Below are positions 44,423-52,921 of a stretch of DNA of 64,000 nucleotides, one piece after another. Numbering within the stretch: position 1 is the stretch's first letter; every line of letters begins with the position of its first letter. The stretch spans positions 744,001 to 808,000 of the forward strand of contig NZ_SGXC01000003.1 of the NCBI RefSeq assembly GCF_004216695.1, written 5' to 3'. This stretch comes from Pigmentiphaga kullae (GTDB lineage: Bacteria > Pseudomonadota > Gammaproteobacteria > Burkholderiales > Burkholderiaceae_B). A program made the position numbers and the translations under genes. Below the pieces are notes generated by a model. It was not told the DNA's origin. It made no database searches and worked only from the letters and a program-made list of their open reading frames with translations.

Positions 44423-45817
44423 ATGAACCCAGCCCAATCCTCGTCCATCGCCGTTACCGACGAACTGGCGCGCTTCGCCGCCGCGCTCGACTGGGAGACG
44501 GTGCCGCCGCACGTCCAGGCCATCATGCCGGTGCTGATGATCGATATGTTCCGCGCGGCCGCGGTGGGCAGCGACAAGCCCTGGACGCGCGCCGTCGGGC
44601 AGTCCTTCGGTTCGGCCACCGGCGCCGACTGCGCCAGCCTGTTGTACGCGGGCCGGCGCATCGAGGCCGGCCGCGCCGCCTTCATCAACGGCACGGCCGC
44701 CGGCGGGCTGGACTGGGACGACTCCCACGTCGCCGCCATCATCCATCCCGGCGTATGCATCTGGCCGGCGGCGCTGGCCGCCGCCGAGATCGCCGGCGCC
44801 AGTGGCCGCGAGCTGCTGACCGCGGTGCTGGCCGGCTACGAGGTGGCCATCCGCGTCGGCATGTCGATCCAGCCCGAGCATTCGCTGCGCGGCTTCCAGG
44901 GCACGCCCACCTGCGGCGCGCTGGGCGCCGCCGTCGCCTGCGCGCGCCTGTTCCGGTTGCCGGCCGAGCGCCTGCGCGATGCGCTGGGCATCGCCGCCAC
45001 CTTCGCCTGCGGTCTGTCGCAGTTCTTCGTGTCGGGGTCCGACATCAAGCGCTTCCATGCCGGCAAGGCGGCCGCCAACGGCATCGAGGCCGCGCTGCTG
45101 GCACGGGCCGGACTGACCGGTCCGCGCGACGCCATCGAGGGCAGCCAGGGGTTCGGACGGGCTTTTTCCGACCGCTTCGATCCGTCCACGGCGGTCAAGG
45201 ACCTCGGCCGGCATTTCCCCACGGAATGGGTCTCGCTCAAGCCGCATGCCGGCAGCGTGCGCATGCAGGCGGCGATCGAAGGCGCGGCGATGCTGGCGCG
45301 CGCCGGCGTGCGGATCGAACAGGTGGCCTCGATGGAGCTGGGCGTGCATGGCGCGATGATGAGCAAGCTGGCAGCCAACCGGCCGGTCGACTACCAGCAG
45401 GCGCAACTGAGCACGCCGTTCGCCGCCGCGATGGCCGTGGCGCTGGCGCCTGGGCGCGAAGGCCCGTTGACGCTGTCGGTCGACGATTTCGAGCAATATC
45501 TGGACGACCCCGCCATCCGCGACCTGTCGGCCCGTACCCGATGCGTGGTCGATGCCAGGGTCGAGGCATTGACGACGGCCGAGGCGGTGCCGGCGCGCGT
45601 CACCATCACGATGAAGGACGGCAGCCGGGTCGAGCAATTCGTCGAACACCCGAAGGGTTGTCCGCGCAATCCCATCACGGCCGACGAAGTCGTGCAGCGG
45701 TTTGCCGCCATCGCCGCGCCGCGCTTTGGCGCCGGCCCGGTCGATGCCTGGCTGGAACAGGCCCGCCATCCCGAGCGGCTGGCGTCGGTGGCGCCGTTGT
45801 TCTCGTTGCGTGGATGA
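44423..45817 (+). CDS. MmgE/PrpD family protein (first of tandem pair)
   Basis: MmgE/PrpD-fold enzyme of 464 residues. Segments GGLDWDDSHVAAIIHPGVCI, RGFQGTPTCGALGAAVA, and GSDIKRFHAGKAAANG hold the Asp, His and Lys residues expected around the active site. It is clearly paralogous to the next gene, sharing the HPG, GFQ-T-TCG and K-R-HA-A spacing throughout. The gap to the Bug gene is 43 bases and to the second copy 13 bases. Possible chemistry is dehydration, decarboxylation or epimerisation of a carboxylic acid. Confidence 0.9.
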   Translation: MNPAQSSSIAVTDELARFAAALDWETVPPHVQAIMPVLMIDMFRAAAVGSDKPWTRAVGQSFGSATGADCASLLYAGRRIEAGRAAFINGTAAGGLDWDDSHVAAIIHPGVCIWPAALAAAEIAGASGRELLTAVLAGYEVAIRVGMSIQPEHSLRGFQGTPTCGALGAAVACARLFRLPAERLRDALGIAATFACGLSQFFVSGSDIKRFHAGKAAANGIEAALLARAGLTGPRDAIEGSQGFGRAFSDRFDPSTAVKDLGRHFPTEWVSLKPHAGSVRMQAAIEGAAMLARAGVRIEQVASMELGVHGAMMSKLAANRPVDYQQAQLSTPFAAAMAVALAPGREGPLTLSVDDFEQYLDDPAIRDLSARTRCVVDARVEALTTAEAVPARVTITMKDGSRVEQFVEHPKGCPRNPITADEVVQRFAAIAAPRFGAGPVDAWLEQARHPERLASVAPLFSLRG

Positions 45818-45830
45818 ATCCGGAGCAAGC

Positions 45831-47204
45831 ATGGAAAATCCGACCCCGACCTTGGAACTGGCATCATTCGCCGCCGCGCTGACCTACGAACGCCTGCCGG
45901 CGTCGTCGCAGTCGGCCCTGTTCGAGTTCGTGCTCGATTACCTGCGTGTCGCCTCGTTGGGCGAGCGCATGTCCTGGAGCCGGTGGGCGCGCGATTACGT
46001 CATGCAGACGGGTGGCCCGGGCGCGGCGCCGTTGTTGTTTTCCGACGGGCGCACGGACCCAGCCAGCGCGGCTTTCCTGAACACGGTCTATGCCGGCAGC
46101 ATCGATGCCGACGATACCCACGTCGGTGCGATGCTGCACCCGGGTTGCATCGTCTTTTCGGCGGCTCTGGCCATCGGCCAGAGCCGAGGGCTGGCGGGCG
46201 AGCGGGTGCTGGCGGCGGTGGCCGCGGGCTACGAGGCGATGATCCGCATCGCGCTGTGCATCCAGCCCAGCCATTTCAAGCGAGGCTTCCAGAGCACGGC
46301 CACTTGTGGCGTATTCGGCTCCGCGGTCGCGGCGGCGGCCTTGCTGTTCCCCGGCGATGCGCGCCGCATCGCCCAGACGATGGGGTTGGCGGCGTCGTTC
46401 AGCGGCGGGCTGGTGCAGTTCTTCCACTCGGGGTCGACGGTCAAGCGCATCCATGCCGCCCAGGCAGCGCGCTCCGGCGTGCACGCCGCCTTGCTGGCCG
46501 AGGCGGGTTTTTCGGGGCCGGTGGACATCCTGGAGGGGCAGGATGGTTTTGCCCGCGCGTATGCCGATCAAGTCGACTTCGCGCCGCTGTACGACCGGCT
46601 CGGCTCTTTCTATCGGATGACCGAGGTATCGATCAAGCCGCACGCATGCAGCGCCCGCGTGCTGGCTGCGGTCGAAGCGGCGGTGGACCTGTGCCGCGAG
46701 CACGATGTGGCGGCCGGCGACATCGAGGCTGTCACGCTGGGCATTCCGCGCGTCATCCAGGGCAGGCTGACCAGCAACGCACCCGCCAGCCTGCAAGGCG
46801 CGCAGATGAGCGCCCCCTTCAGCGTGGCGCTGGCGATCCGCAAGCAGATCCGCAGCGAGGTGTATGCGCTGAACGTCGACGATTTCGAGGCCGGCCTGGA
46901 AGATCCCGTGGTGATGGCGCTGGCCGCCAAGGTCGAGTGCATGATCGACGACGAGGCCGAGCGCGCCAGCACCGCCGAATCGGTCGGGGCGAGGCTGACC
47001 TTGGCCTTGCGCGACGGCCGGCGCGTGAGCCGTTTTGTCGCGGCACCGAAAGGTTCGGTGTCGCGGCCCTATTCACAAGAGGACCACGTGATGCGTGTTC
47101 GTGCCGAACTGGCGCGGCGCTATACGGAGTCCGGGGCCGATCGGTTGATCGACCAGGTACGGGACTTGCCGCAGGCGAAGGACGTCGGTGTGCTGGCGCC
47201 GTAA
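45831..47204 (+). CDS. MmgE/PrpD family protein (second of tandem pair)
   Basis: Paralogue of the preceding gene, 457 residues from ATG 45831 (MENPTPTLELASFAAAL). Equivalent blocks: GSIDADDTHVGAMLHPGCIV, KRGFQSTATCGVFGSAVA and GSTVKRIHAAQAARSG. The pair has diverged strongly, so they may work as a heteromer or on successive intermediates. The stop at 47204 abuts the remnant of a convergent NIPSNAP gene, whose decay may have reshaped this boundary. Confidence 0.9.
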   Translation: MENPTPTLELASFAAALTYERLPASSQSALFEFVLDYLRVASLGERMSWSRWARDYVMQTGGPGAAPLLFSDGRTDPASAAFLNTVYAGSIDADDTHVGAMLHPGCIVFSAALAIGQSRGLAGERVLAAVAAGYEAMIRIALCIQPSHFKRGFQSTATCGVFGSAVAAAALLFPGDARRIAQTMGLAASFSGGLVQFFHSGSTVKRIHAAQAARSGVHAALLAEAGFSGPVDILEGQDGFARAYADQVDFAPLYDRLGSFYRMTEVSIKPHACSARVLAAVEAAVDLCREHDVAAGDIEAVTLGIPRVIQGRLTSNAPASLQGAQMSAPFSVALAIRKQIRSEVYALNVDDFEAGLEDPVVMALAAKVECMIDDEAERASTAESVGARLTLALRDGRRVSRFVAAPKGSVSRPYSQEDHVMRVRAELARRYTESGADRLIDQVRDLPQAKDVGVLAP

Positions 47205-47207
47205 CCG

Positions 47208-47381
47208 CGCATGGCGGAAAACGCCGTCGGCACCAGGATCTGGTTGGACATGGAGGCGACGATCGGGCCGTTCTTTTCGCTCTCGGCCTTGGCCGCCAGC
47301 CATTCAGGATCGCTCGAAGCGTCGGCCGACATCCGCATGGCGGCCGGGTATACAGCGGTAGACGCGAAGTTCGTGCAGCAT
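47208..47381 (-). pseudogene. NIPSNAP family gene remnant (internal deletion and frameshift)
   Basis: From ATG 47381 the minus strand reads MLHELRVYRCIPGR then HADVGRRFERS and stops. Shifted by one frame at about 47310, it continues DPEWLAAKAESEKNGPIVAS and SNQILVPTAFSAMR, the typical NIPSNAP C-terminus. Intact members are about 105 residues; roughly 45 residues between RFER and DPEW are missing and the two halves are out of frame. NIPSNAP genes often accompany Bug/CoA-type catabolic operons, so this is probably a lost member of the adjoining cluster. Confidence 0.75.
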
Positions 47382-47461
47382 GGCTATTTTCTCCGGGGAG
47401 CGACCTGCGGCCGGGTTCAGAGGCGATCGGCCGCTGCCGGACCCGATGATACAATCCGCCG

Positions 47462-48151
47462 GTGAAAGCCTCTCATTTTTCCCCGGCCCGCCGGTGCCGT
47501 TTCGTCATCCTGATTTCCGGCCGCGGCAGTAACATGCAATCCATCACGCAGGCCTGCCGCGACCAAGGCTGGCCCGCCGAGGTGGCCGCCGTGATCGCCA
47601 ACCGCGAACAGGCCTCCGGCCTCGAATGGGCCGCCGGGCTGGGCATCCCCACACGGGTGGTGCCCCATCGCGACCATCCCGACCGACCCTCGTTCGACGC
47701 CGCGCTGGCGCGCGAGATCGACGCCTTCGAACCCGACTACGTGTTGCTGGCCGGTTTCATGCGCATTCTCACCGACGATTTCGTGCGGCATTATGCCGGC
47801 AGGCTGGTCAACATCCATCCGTCGCTGCTGCCGCTGTTTCCCGGCCTGGCCACCCACCGGCAGGCCCTGGAGGCAGGGGTGCCGGTCCACGGCTGCACCG
47901 TGCATTTCGTCACGCCGGTGCTGGATCATGGGCCCATGATCGCCCAGGGCGTGGTGCCGGTGCGCGCGGGGGATACAGAAGACGCCCTGGCCGAGCGCGT
48001 GCTGTCCATGGAACACGTGGTCTATCCGGCCGTGGCGTCCTGGCTGGCGCACGGTCGGGTGGCGCTGGAAGACGGCAAGGTCACGGTGGACGGCGTGGCC
48101 GACCGCGCGTTCGGCCTGGCGTCGGCAGTTTCGCGGGGAGACGAGGCATGA
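47462..48151 (+). CDS. purN: phosphoribosylglycinamide formyltransferase
   Basis: Purine biosynthesis enzyme of 229 residues transferring formyl from 10-formyl-THF to GAR. The only usable start before the conserved VILISGRGSNMQSI is GTG 47462. Active-site Asn-His in NIHPSLLPLFPG and the later Asp in VTPVLDHGPMI are intact. No Shine-Dalgarno is visible and a TACAAT box (47450-47455) ends six bases before the GTG, so the mRNA may be leaderless. It overlaps the next gene by four bases (ATGA). Confidence 0.95.
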   Translation: MKASHFSPARRCRFVILISGRGSNMQSITQACRDQGWPAEVAAVIANREQASGLEWAAGLGIPTRVVPHRDHPDRPSFDAALAREIDAFEPDYVLLAGFMRILTDDFVRHYAGRLVNIHPSLLPLFPGLATHRQALEAGVPVHGCTVHFVTPVLDHGPMIAQGVVPVRAGDTEDALAERVLSMEHVVYPAVASWLAHGRVALEDGKVTVDGVADRAFGLASAVSRGDEA

Positions 48152-49668
48152 CATCCGAACGTTCCGGTTCTTCATCCCGGCCGGCGCAGGGCGCGCGGCG
48201 TCCCGGCGGCCAGCAGGCCCGGCCCGGCGCGCGGCGCCCCGCCCCGGCGGGCGCCAATCCCGTCGCGCAGCGCATCGAGCAGGTGCGCTCCGCGCTGGGC
48301 GAGATCCTGCAGTGGTCCGGCCCGGCCGACCAGGTGCTGTCCCGCTGGTTCCGCGACCACCCCAAGCTGGGCGGGCGCGATCGCGGCACGGTGGCCGAAG
48401 CGGTCTACGACGTGCTGCGCCACCTGCGGCGCTACCGCCACGTGGCCGAGGGAGGCCGGGGTGCCGCCACGCGCCGCCTGGCTATCCTGGGCCTGGCGTC
48501 CACGCTGGGCCGGGAAGGGATACTGCCTGTCCTGGACGCCGATGAAGCGGACTGGCTGCGCCGCGTGTCCGCCATCGACCAGGCGGCGCTGCCGCGCGAG
48601 ATCCGCCTGAGCATTCCCGACTGGCTGTCCGAGGCGCTGGCCATCGAACCGGACAGCGACAGCCTGCTGGCCGCGCTCAATCGCGCCGCGCCGCTGGACA
48701 TCCGCGTCAACCCGATGAAGGCCGACCGCGAAACCATCCTGGCCGAATTGCGGGCGGGCGTGGCTTCCGAGATGGCCGAGCCGACGCCGTATTCGCCGTT
48801 CGGCATCCGGCTGCAGGGCCGGCCGGCGCTGACCCGGTGGGGGCGCTTCGAGGACGGCAGCATCGAGGTCCAGGACGAAGGCAGCCAGTTGCTCGCGTTG
48901 CTGGTCGCGCCCCGGCGCGGGGAAATGGTGATCGATTTCTGCGCCGGCGCCGGCGGCAAGACCCTGCTGCTGGGAGCGCTGATGCGTTCGACCGGGCGGC
49001 TGTACGCCCTGGACGTCTCGCACACGCGGCTGGCGCGTTTCAAGCCCCGCCTGGCGCGCAGCGGCCTGTCCAACGTCGTGCCGGTGGTGATCGCCAACGA
49101 GAACGACGCCCGCGTCAAGCGCCTGGCGCGCAAGGCGCACCGGGTGCTGGTGGACGCGCCGTGCAGCGGGACCGGGACGCTGCGGCGCAATCCCGACCTG
49201 AAATGGCGCCAGAATCCCGAAAGCGTGTCCGACCTGTGCGCGCTCCAGCGCAGCATCCTGGCGTCGGCGGCGCGCTGCGTGGCGCCTGGCGGCCGCCTGG
49301 TCTATGCGACCTGCAGCATCCTGCGGGTCGAGAACGAAGGGCAGGTCGAGGCTTTCCTGGCGGCCCATCCCGAGTTCGAACTGCTGCCGGCCCCCGAATT
49401 GCTGGCCGATCGCGCCGGTGCGCTGTCGCTGCCCGGCCCTTATCTGAAGCTGCGGCCCGACGTGCACGGGACCGATGGTTTCTTTGCCGCGGTGTTTCAA
49501 CGGCGCCACGGTCCGGCCGTAGCCCAGGTTGCCGCGGCCGAGGCCGAATTGCCCGAACCGGATGCGCAGGCGGCCGGCTTGGACGATGAAGTCGAGGCCC
49601 CGGACGAGGAGCCCGCCCGGGACGAGGCGGCCGGATCGGCCGGGAACCTTGGGGAAGGGGATCGATAA
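48148..49668 (+). CDS. RsmB/NOP family class I SAM-dependent RNA methyltransferase
   Basis: RNA (cytosine-5) methyltransferase-like protein of 506 residues. An Arg/Pro-rich N-terminal tail (about 1-35) precedes the NusB-like helical domain. The Rossmann core has VIDFCAGAGGKTLLLGALM, and both catalytic cysteines are present in VDAPCSGTGTLRRNPDLKW and VYATCSIL. The last 45 residues form an acidic tail, uncommon for RsmB. Target (16S rRNA or tRNA) not determinable. The stop codon lies within an inverted repeat (49664-49690). Confidence 0.92.
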   Translation: MTSERSGSSSRPAQGARRPGGQQARPGARRPAPAGANPVAQRIEQVRSALGEILQWSGPADQVLSRWFRDHPKLGGRDRGTVAEAVYDVLRHLRRYRHVAEGGRGAATRRLAILGLASTLGREGILPVLDADEADWLRRVSAIDQAALPREIRLSIPDWLSEALAIEPDSDSLLAALNRAAPLDIRVNPMKADRETILAELRAGVASEMAEPTPYSPFGIRLQGRPALTRWGRFEDGSIEVQDEGSQLLALLVAPRRGEMVIDFCAGAGGKTLLLGALMRSTGRLYALDVSHTRLARFKPRLARSGLSNVVPVVIANENDARVKRLARKAHRVLVDAPCSGTGTLRRNPDLKWRQNPESVSDLCALQRSILASAARCVAPGGRLVYATCSILRVENEGQVEAFLAAHPEFELLPAPELLADRAGALSLPGPYLKLRPDVHGTDGFFAAVFQRRHGPAVAQVAAAEAELPEPDAQAAGLDDEVEAPDEEPARDEAAGSAGNLGEGDR

Positions 49669-49690
49669 CCCTGTTATGGTTAGGGTTATC
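49664..49690 (+). other. inverted repeat spanning the methyltransferase stop codon
   Basis: GATAACCCT (49664-49672) and AGGGTTATC (49682-49690) are perfect 9-base arms around a 9-base loop; the TAA stop is in the left arm. The following CCCCTCTTTG is not a good T-run, so terminator function is doubtful. The rest of 49691-49938 shows no gene I can support. Confidence 0.45.
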
Positions 49691-49938
49691 CCCCTCTTTG
49701 AAAAGGGTCGTCCCGCCCCAAGATTCGCGTTATCGTGTCGAGCGCATGGCAGAGGGCCGGATTCCGGTTTTTCCGCCATCCGGTCGCGGGTTTCCCCTGG
49801 GGAACCGCCACCGTCGTCCGGTTTCTAAGACCTTGGTCCCGCCGACTCTACCGGCGGCCAGGATCGATGGGTTCTGTTTCTTCGAGGCGCAAGGCGCCTC
49901 CCGCGCCGGCACTGCCGCCGGCCTGCCTGTGAGGTGAT

Positions 49939-51138
49939 ATGGATTTTGTGCTTTCGTTTTTGTCCGATGGTCTGCTTGGCGCGTCGTGGTGGCAGATCGT
50001 CGCCTTCACCCTGGTAGTCACCCATATCACCATTCTCGGCGTCACGATCTACCTGCACCGCAGCCAGGCGCACCGCGGCCTGGACCTGCATCCGGCCATC
50101 GCGCATTTCTTCCGTTTCTGGCTGTGGCTGACCACCGGCATGGTCACCAAGGAATGGGTGGCGATCCACCGTAAGCACCACGCCCGCTGCGAGCGTGAAG
50201 GGGATCCCCATTCGCCCATGGTGTACGGCATCGGCAAGGTGTTCTTCCAGGGCGCCGAGCTGTATCGCGACGAGGCGACCAACCGCGAGACGCTGGAGAA
50301 GTTCGGCCACGGCACGCCCAACGACTGGGTCGAGCGCAACATCTATTCGCGTTTCGGCTGGCAGGGCGTGGGCCTGATGATGGTGATCGACGTCGCGCTG
50401 TTCGGCGCGATCGGCCTGACCGTCTGGGCGGTGCAGATGATCTGGATCCCCTTCTGGGCAGCCGGCGTGGTCAACGGCATCGGCCATTTCTGGGGCTATC
50501 GCAATTACGCCAGCCCGGATGCCAGCCGCAACGTCTTCCCGTGGGGCATCGTCATCGGCGGCGAGGAACTGCATAACAACCACCACGCCTACGCGTCGTC
50601 GGCTCGCTTCTCCACCAAGTGGTACGAGTTCGACATCGGCTGGGGCTATATCCGGGCCCTGGAGATTCTGCGCCTGGCCAAGGTCAAGAAGGTCGCGCCC
50701 AAGGTGCGGCTGGCGCACGGCAAGCCGGTCGACCTGGAAACCTTGCAGGCCGTCATCACGCACCGCTACGAGATCATGGCGCGCTATGCCGACCTGCTCA
50801 AGCATGCCTGCCGCGACGAGATCGCCCGCTTGAAGGCCGCCAAGGAGTCGCACCTGCAGTGGAAGCTGCTGCGGCGCTCCAAGGCCCTCTTGCACCGTGC
50901 CGACGACGAGTCGCTGACCGATTCGCACCGCTCCGCGCTGAACACTTTGCTGGCGGACCATCGTTCGCTGGCCATCCTGGTCGAGATGCGGCGCGAACTG
51001 GCCGCCATCTGGGAACGCTCCAGCGCCTCCAGCGAGCAACTGCTGCGCGACCTGCAGGACTGGTGCAACCGCGCTCAGCAAAGCGGCATCGCGCGGCTGG
51101 AAGAGTTCTCGGCCAGGCTGCGCAGCTACGCGACCTGA
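49939..51138 (+). CDS. acyl-CoA/fatty-acid desaturase (membrane di-iron type)
   Basis: Integral membrane desaturase of 399 residues that inserts a double bond in acyl chains. Three histidine boxes: HRSQAH, HRKHH and HNNHH. Hydrophobic segments flank them (e.g. WWQIVAFTLVVTHITILGV near the N-terminus). The C-terminal 140 residues after about 255 form a charged, mostly helical extension, as in betaproteobacterial delta-9 type enzymes. It is followed by a bidirectional terminator shared with the convergent MFS gene. Confidence 0.92.
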   Translation: MDFVLSFLSDGLLGASWWQIVAFTLVVTHITILGVTIYLHRSQAHRGLDLHPAIAHFFRFWLWLTTGMVTKEWVAIHRKHHARCEREGDPHSPMVYGIGKVFFQGAELYRDEATNRETLEKFGHGTPNDWVERNIYSRFGWQGVGLMMVIDVALFGAIGLTVWAVQMIWIPFWAAGVVNGIGHFWGYRNYASPDASRNVFPWGIVIGGEELHNNHHAYASSARFSTKWYEFDIGWGYIRALEILRLAKVKKVAPKVRLAHGKPVDLETLQAVITHRYEIMARYADLLKHACRDEIARLKAAKESHLQWKLLRRSKALLHRADDESLTDSHRSALNTLLADHRSLAILVEMRRELAAIWERSSASSEQLLRDLQDWCNRAQQSGIARLEEFSARLRSYAT

Positions 51139-51158
51139 GCGGCCGGTCGGACAAAAAG

Positions 51159-51184
51159 AAAAAAGGAGCCACGGCTCCTTTTTT
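51159..51184. terminator. bidirectional intrinsic terminator
   Basis: AAAAAAGGAGC-CACG-GCTCCTTTTTT: 11-base perfect stem with a four-base loop, serving the desaturase (plus) and MFS (minus) genes. Confidence 0.9.
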
Positions 51185-51204
51185 CTTTGGTGGGACCGTG
51201 AGGC

Positions 51205-52635
51205 TCAACCCCTGGCCGGCTTGCCGTTTTTCCGCACGTGGCCGCTCAGCTCGGCGCCGGCGTTGGCCGGCAGTTCGCGGCATTGGGTAACGGCCAGCAC
51301 GCCCAGAAGGCCCATGGCGGCAAAGCCCACGGTGAAGTCCGTCAATTGCACGGCCGCATGGCCCAGCGCATGCATGGAGGTGTCCAGCACCAGCGCGGCC
51401 AGGCCGATGCCCAGGGCCGCCGTCATCTGCTGGTTGGTGCTGGCCAGGCTGGTGGCCGCGCTCATGCGGGGTGGCGGCACGTCGGCGTAGACGATGGTGC
51501 CGTAGGCATTGAACTGCAGCGAACGCGCCAGGCCGCCCAGGAGCAGCAGCAGGTAGATTGCCGCCAGCGGCCACTCCGGCCGGAACGCGCCGCACAGGCC
51601 CAACAGCATCGCCGACAGCAGGCCGTTCCAGATCATCACCTTCCGGTAGCCGAAGGCCCGCAGGAAGCGCACCGAGATCGCCTTCATCACCAGGCCGCCG
51701 ACGGCGCCGGCGAAGGTGATGGCGCCGCTCTCGGCGGCCGACAGGCCGAAGCCCAGTTGCAGCATCAGCGGCATCAGAAAGGGAAAGGAGCCGTAGGCCA
51801 CCCGATACAGGAAGCCGCCGCGCATCGCCACGCGAAAGGTGGGGATGCGCATCAGGCTGAAGTCCAGCACCGGGTCGGCATGCCGGCGGCTGTGCCAGGC
51901 ATAGGCCAGCGCGCAGGCCGCCGCGGCGGCCAGCAGGAGCAGCGCGGCCGGGGACAGGCCGCCGTGGCCCAGTCCTTCCAGCCCGACGATCAGGCAGGCC
52001 AGCGTGGCGGCCGCCAGGACGAAGCCCGCGTAGTCGAACGACGAGGGCGGCGCGTCGCTGCGGATGTCGGGGATGTAGGTGGTGGCGAGCGCGATGCCGG
52101 CCAGCCCGATGGGCACGTTGATGAAGAAGATCCAGTGCCAGGACAGGTAGGTGGTCAGGAAGCCGCCGATCAGGGGGCCGACGGCGGGGCCGATCATCGC
52201 GGGAAACAGCACCCAGGACATGGCCGAGACCAACTGGGATTTCTCCACCGTGCGCAGCAGCACCAGCCGGCCCACCGGCACCATCATCGCGCCGCTGGCG
52301 CCTTGCAGCAGCCGAGCGCCGATCAGCCACGGCAGGTTCTGCGCCAGGCCGCACAGCACGGAGCTGACGACGAACAGCATGATCGCGCCGCGGAAGGTGT
52401 TGCGCGTGCCGAAGCGGTCGGCGATCTTGCCGCTGATGGGAATGAAGGCCGCCAGGCTCAGCAGGTAGGCGGTCATGGCGAAGTTCATGCGGACCGGGGC
52501 GGTGCCCAGCGACTGCGCCATGGCAGGCAGCGCGGTCGAGATGATGGTGGAGTCCAGTTGCTCCATGAAGAACGCGCTGGCGACGATCAGCGCGATGATC
52601 CGGTAGCTGCCCTGGCGGGACGAGGCATGACCCAT
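51205..52635 (-). CDS. MFS transporter, DHA2/EmrB-like drug efflux family
   Basis: Proton-coupled efflux transporter of 476 residues. First helix holds QLDSTIISTALPAMAQSLG, the DHA2 signature; motif A is GKIADRFGTRN and motif C lies in GPAVGPLIGGFL. Hydrophobic segments continue to about residue 455. There is no adjacent adaptor or outer-membrane gene, so it acts alone or uses a shared partner. A run of similar transporters export quinolones, dyes or uncouplers; substrate here is unknown. No dedicated regulator lies beside it. Confidence 0.9.
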   Translation of the reverse strand: MGHASSRQGSYRIIALIVASAFFMEQLDSTIISTALPAMAQSLGTAPVRMNFAMTAYLLSLAAFIPISGKIADRFGTRNTFRGAIMLFVVSSVLCGLAQNLPWLIGARLLQGASGAMMVPVGRLVLLRTVEKSQLVSAMSWVLFPAMIGPAVGPLIGGFLTTYLSWHWIFFINVPIGLAGIALATTYIPDIRSDAPPSSFDYAGFVLAAATLACLIVGLEGLGHGGLSPAALLLLAAAAACALAYAWHSRRHADPVLDFSLMRIPTFRVAMRGGFLYRVAYGSFPFLMPLMLQLGFGLSAAESGAITFAGAVGGLVMKAISVRFLRAFGYRKVMIWNGLLSAMLLGLCGAFRPEWPLAAIYLLLLLGGLARSLQFNAYGTIVYADVPPPRMSAATSLASTNQQMTAALGIGLAALVLDTSMHALGHAAVQLTDFTVGFAAMGLLGVLAVTQCRELPANAGAELSGHVRKNGKPARG

Positions 52636-52799
52636 GAAGCCGTGGTCTCTGTGTGAGGGGTGGGGTACCCGCGCGGCGGGCCGGCGGAACAGCGGCGCGG
52701 CTCCTGCCGCGCAAGCCGGCGATTTTAGTCCTTCGCGGGCAGGGCGGCGCTGGTCCGCCGCTTGCTAGTGCACCAGAGAGTCCATCGACCCTGTTCCCA

Positions 52800-52822
52800 C
52801 GCACGCGTCCCAGGCGCGTGCG
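52800..52822. other. GC-rich hairpin in the MFS/chemoreceptor gap
   Basis: CGCACGCG and CGCGTGCG arms with a 7-base loop, without a T-run. The 285-base divergent gap otherwise holds no gene and no recognisable FliA-type promoter. Confidence 0.35.
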
Positions 52823-52921
52823 CCTCATCGAGAGGCGGCGAGCCCTGGCGTGGTGCGCAACGGGAGAGGGTGGACGCACTCGCCGGCCCTTGCCCATTTC
52901 ATAGCCAGGAGAAGAACCATC

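Noticed and set aside
47073-47465. Small intact genes on either strand between the second PrpD gene and purN
   Set aside because: The frames are pieces of the broken NIPSNAP gene or its antisense.
49664-49690. Resemblance of the GATAACCCT repeat to a homing-endonuclease site
   Set aside because: Only a partial match of a few bases; no endonuclease gene or intron nearby.
49698-49937. Small plus-strand frames between the methyltransferase and desaturase
   Set aside because: No ribosome site, no family similarity, several overlapping frames of equal quality.
52800-52822. CGCACGCG hairpin as a terminator for the MFS or chemoreceptor region
   Set aside because: It lies upstream of both divergent genes and has no T-run.
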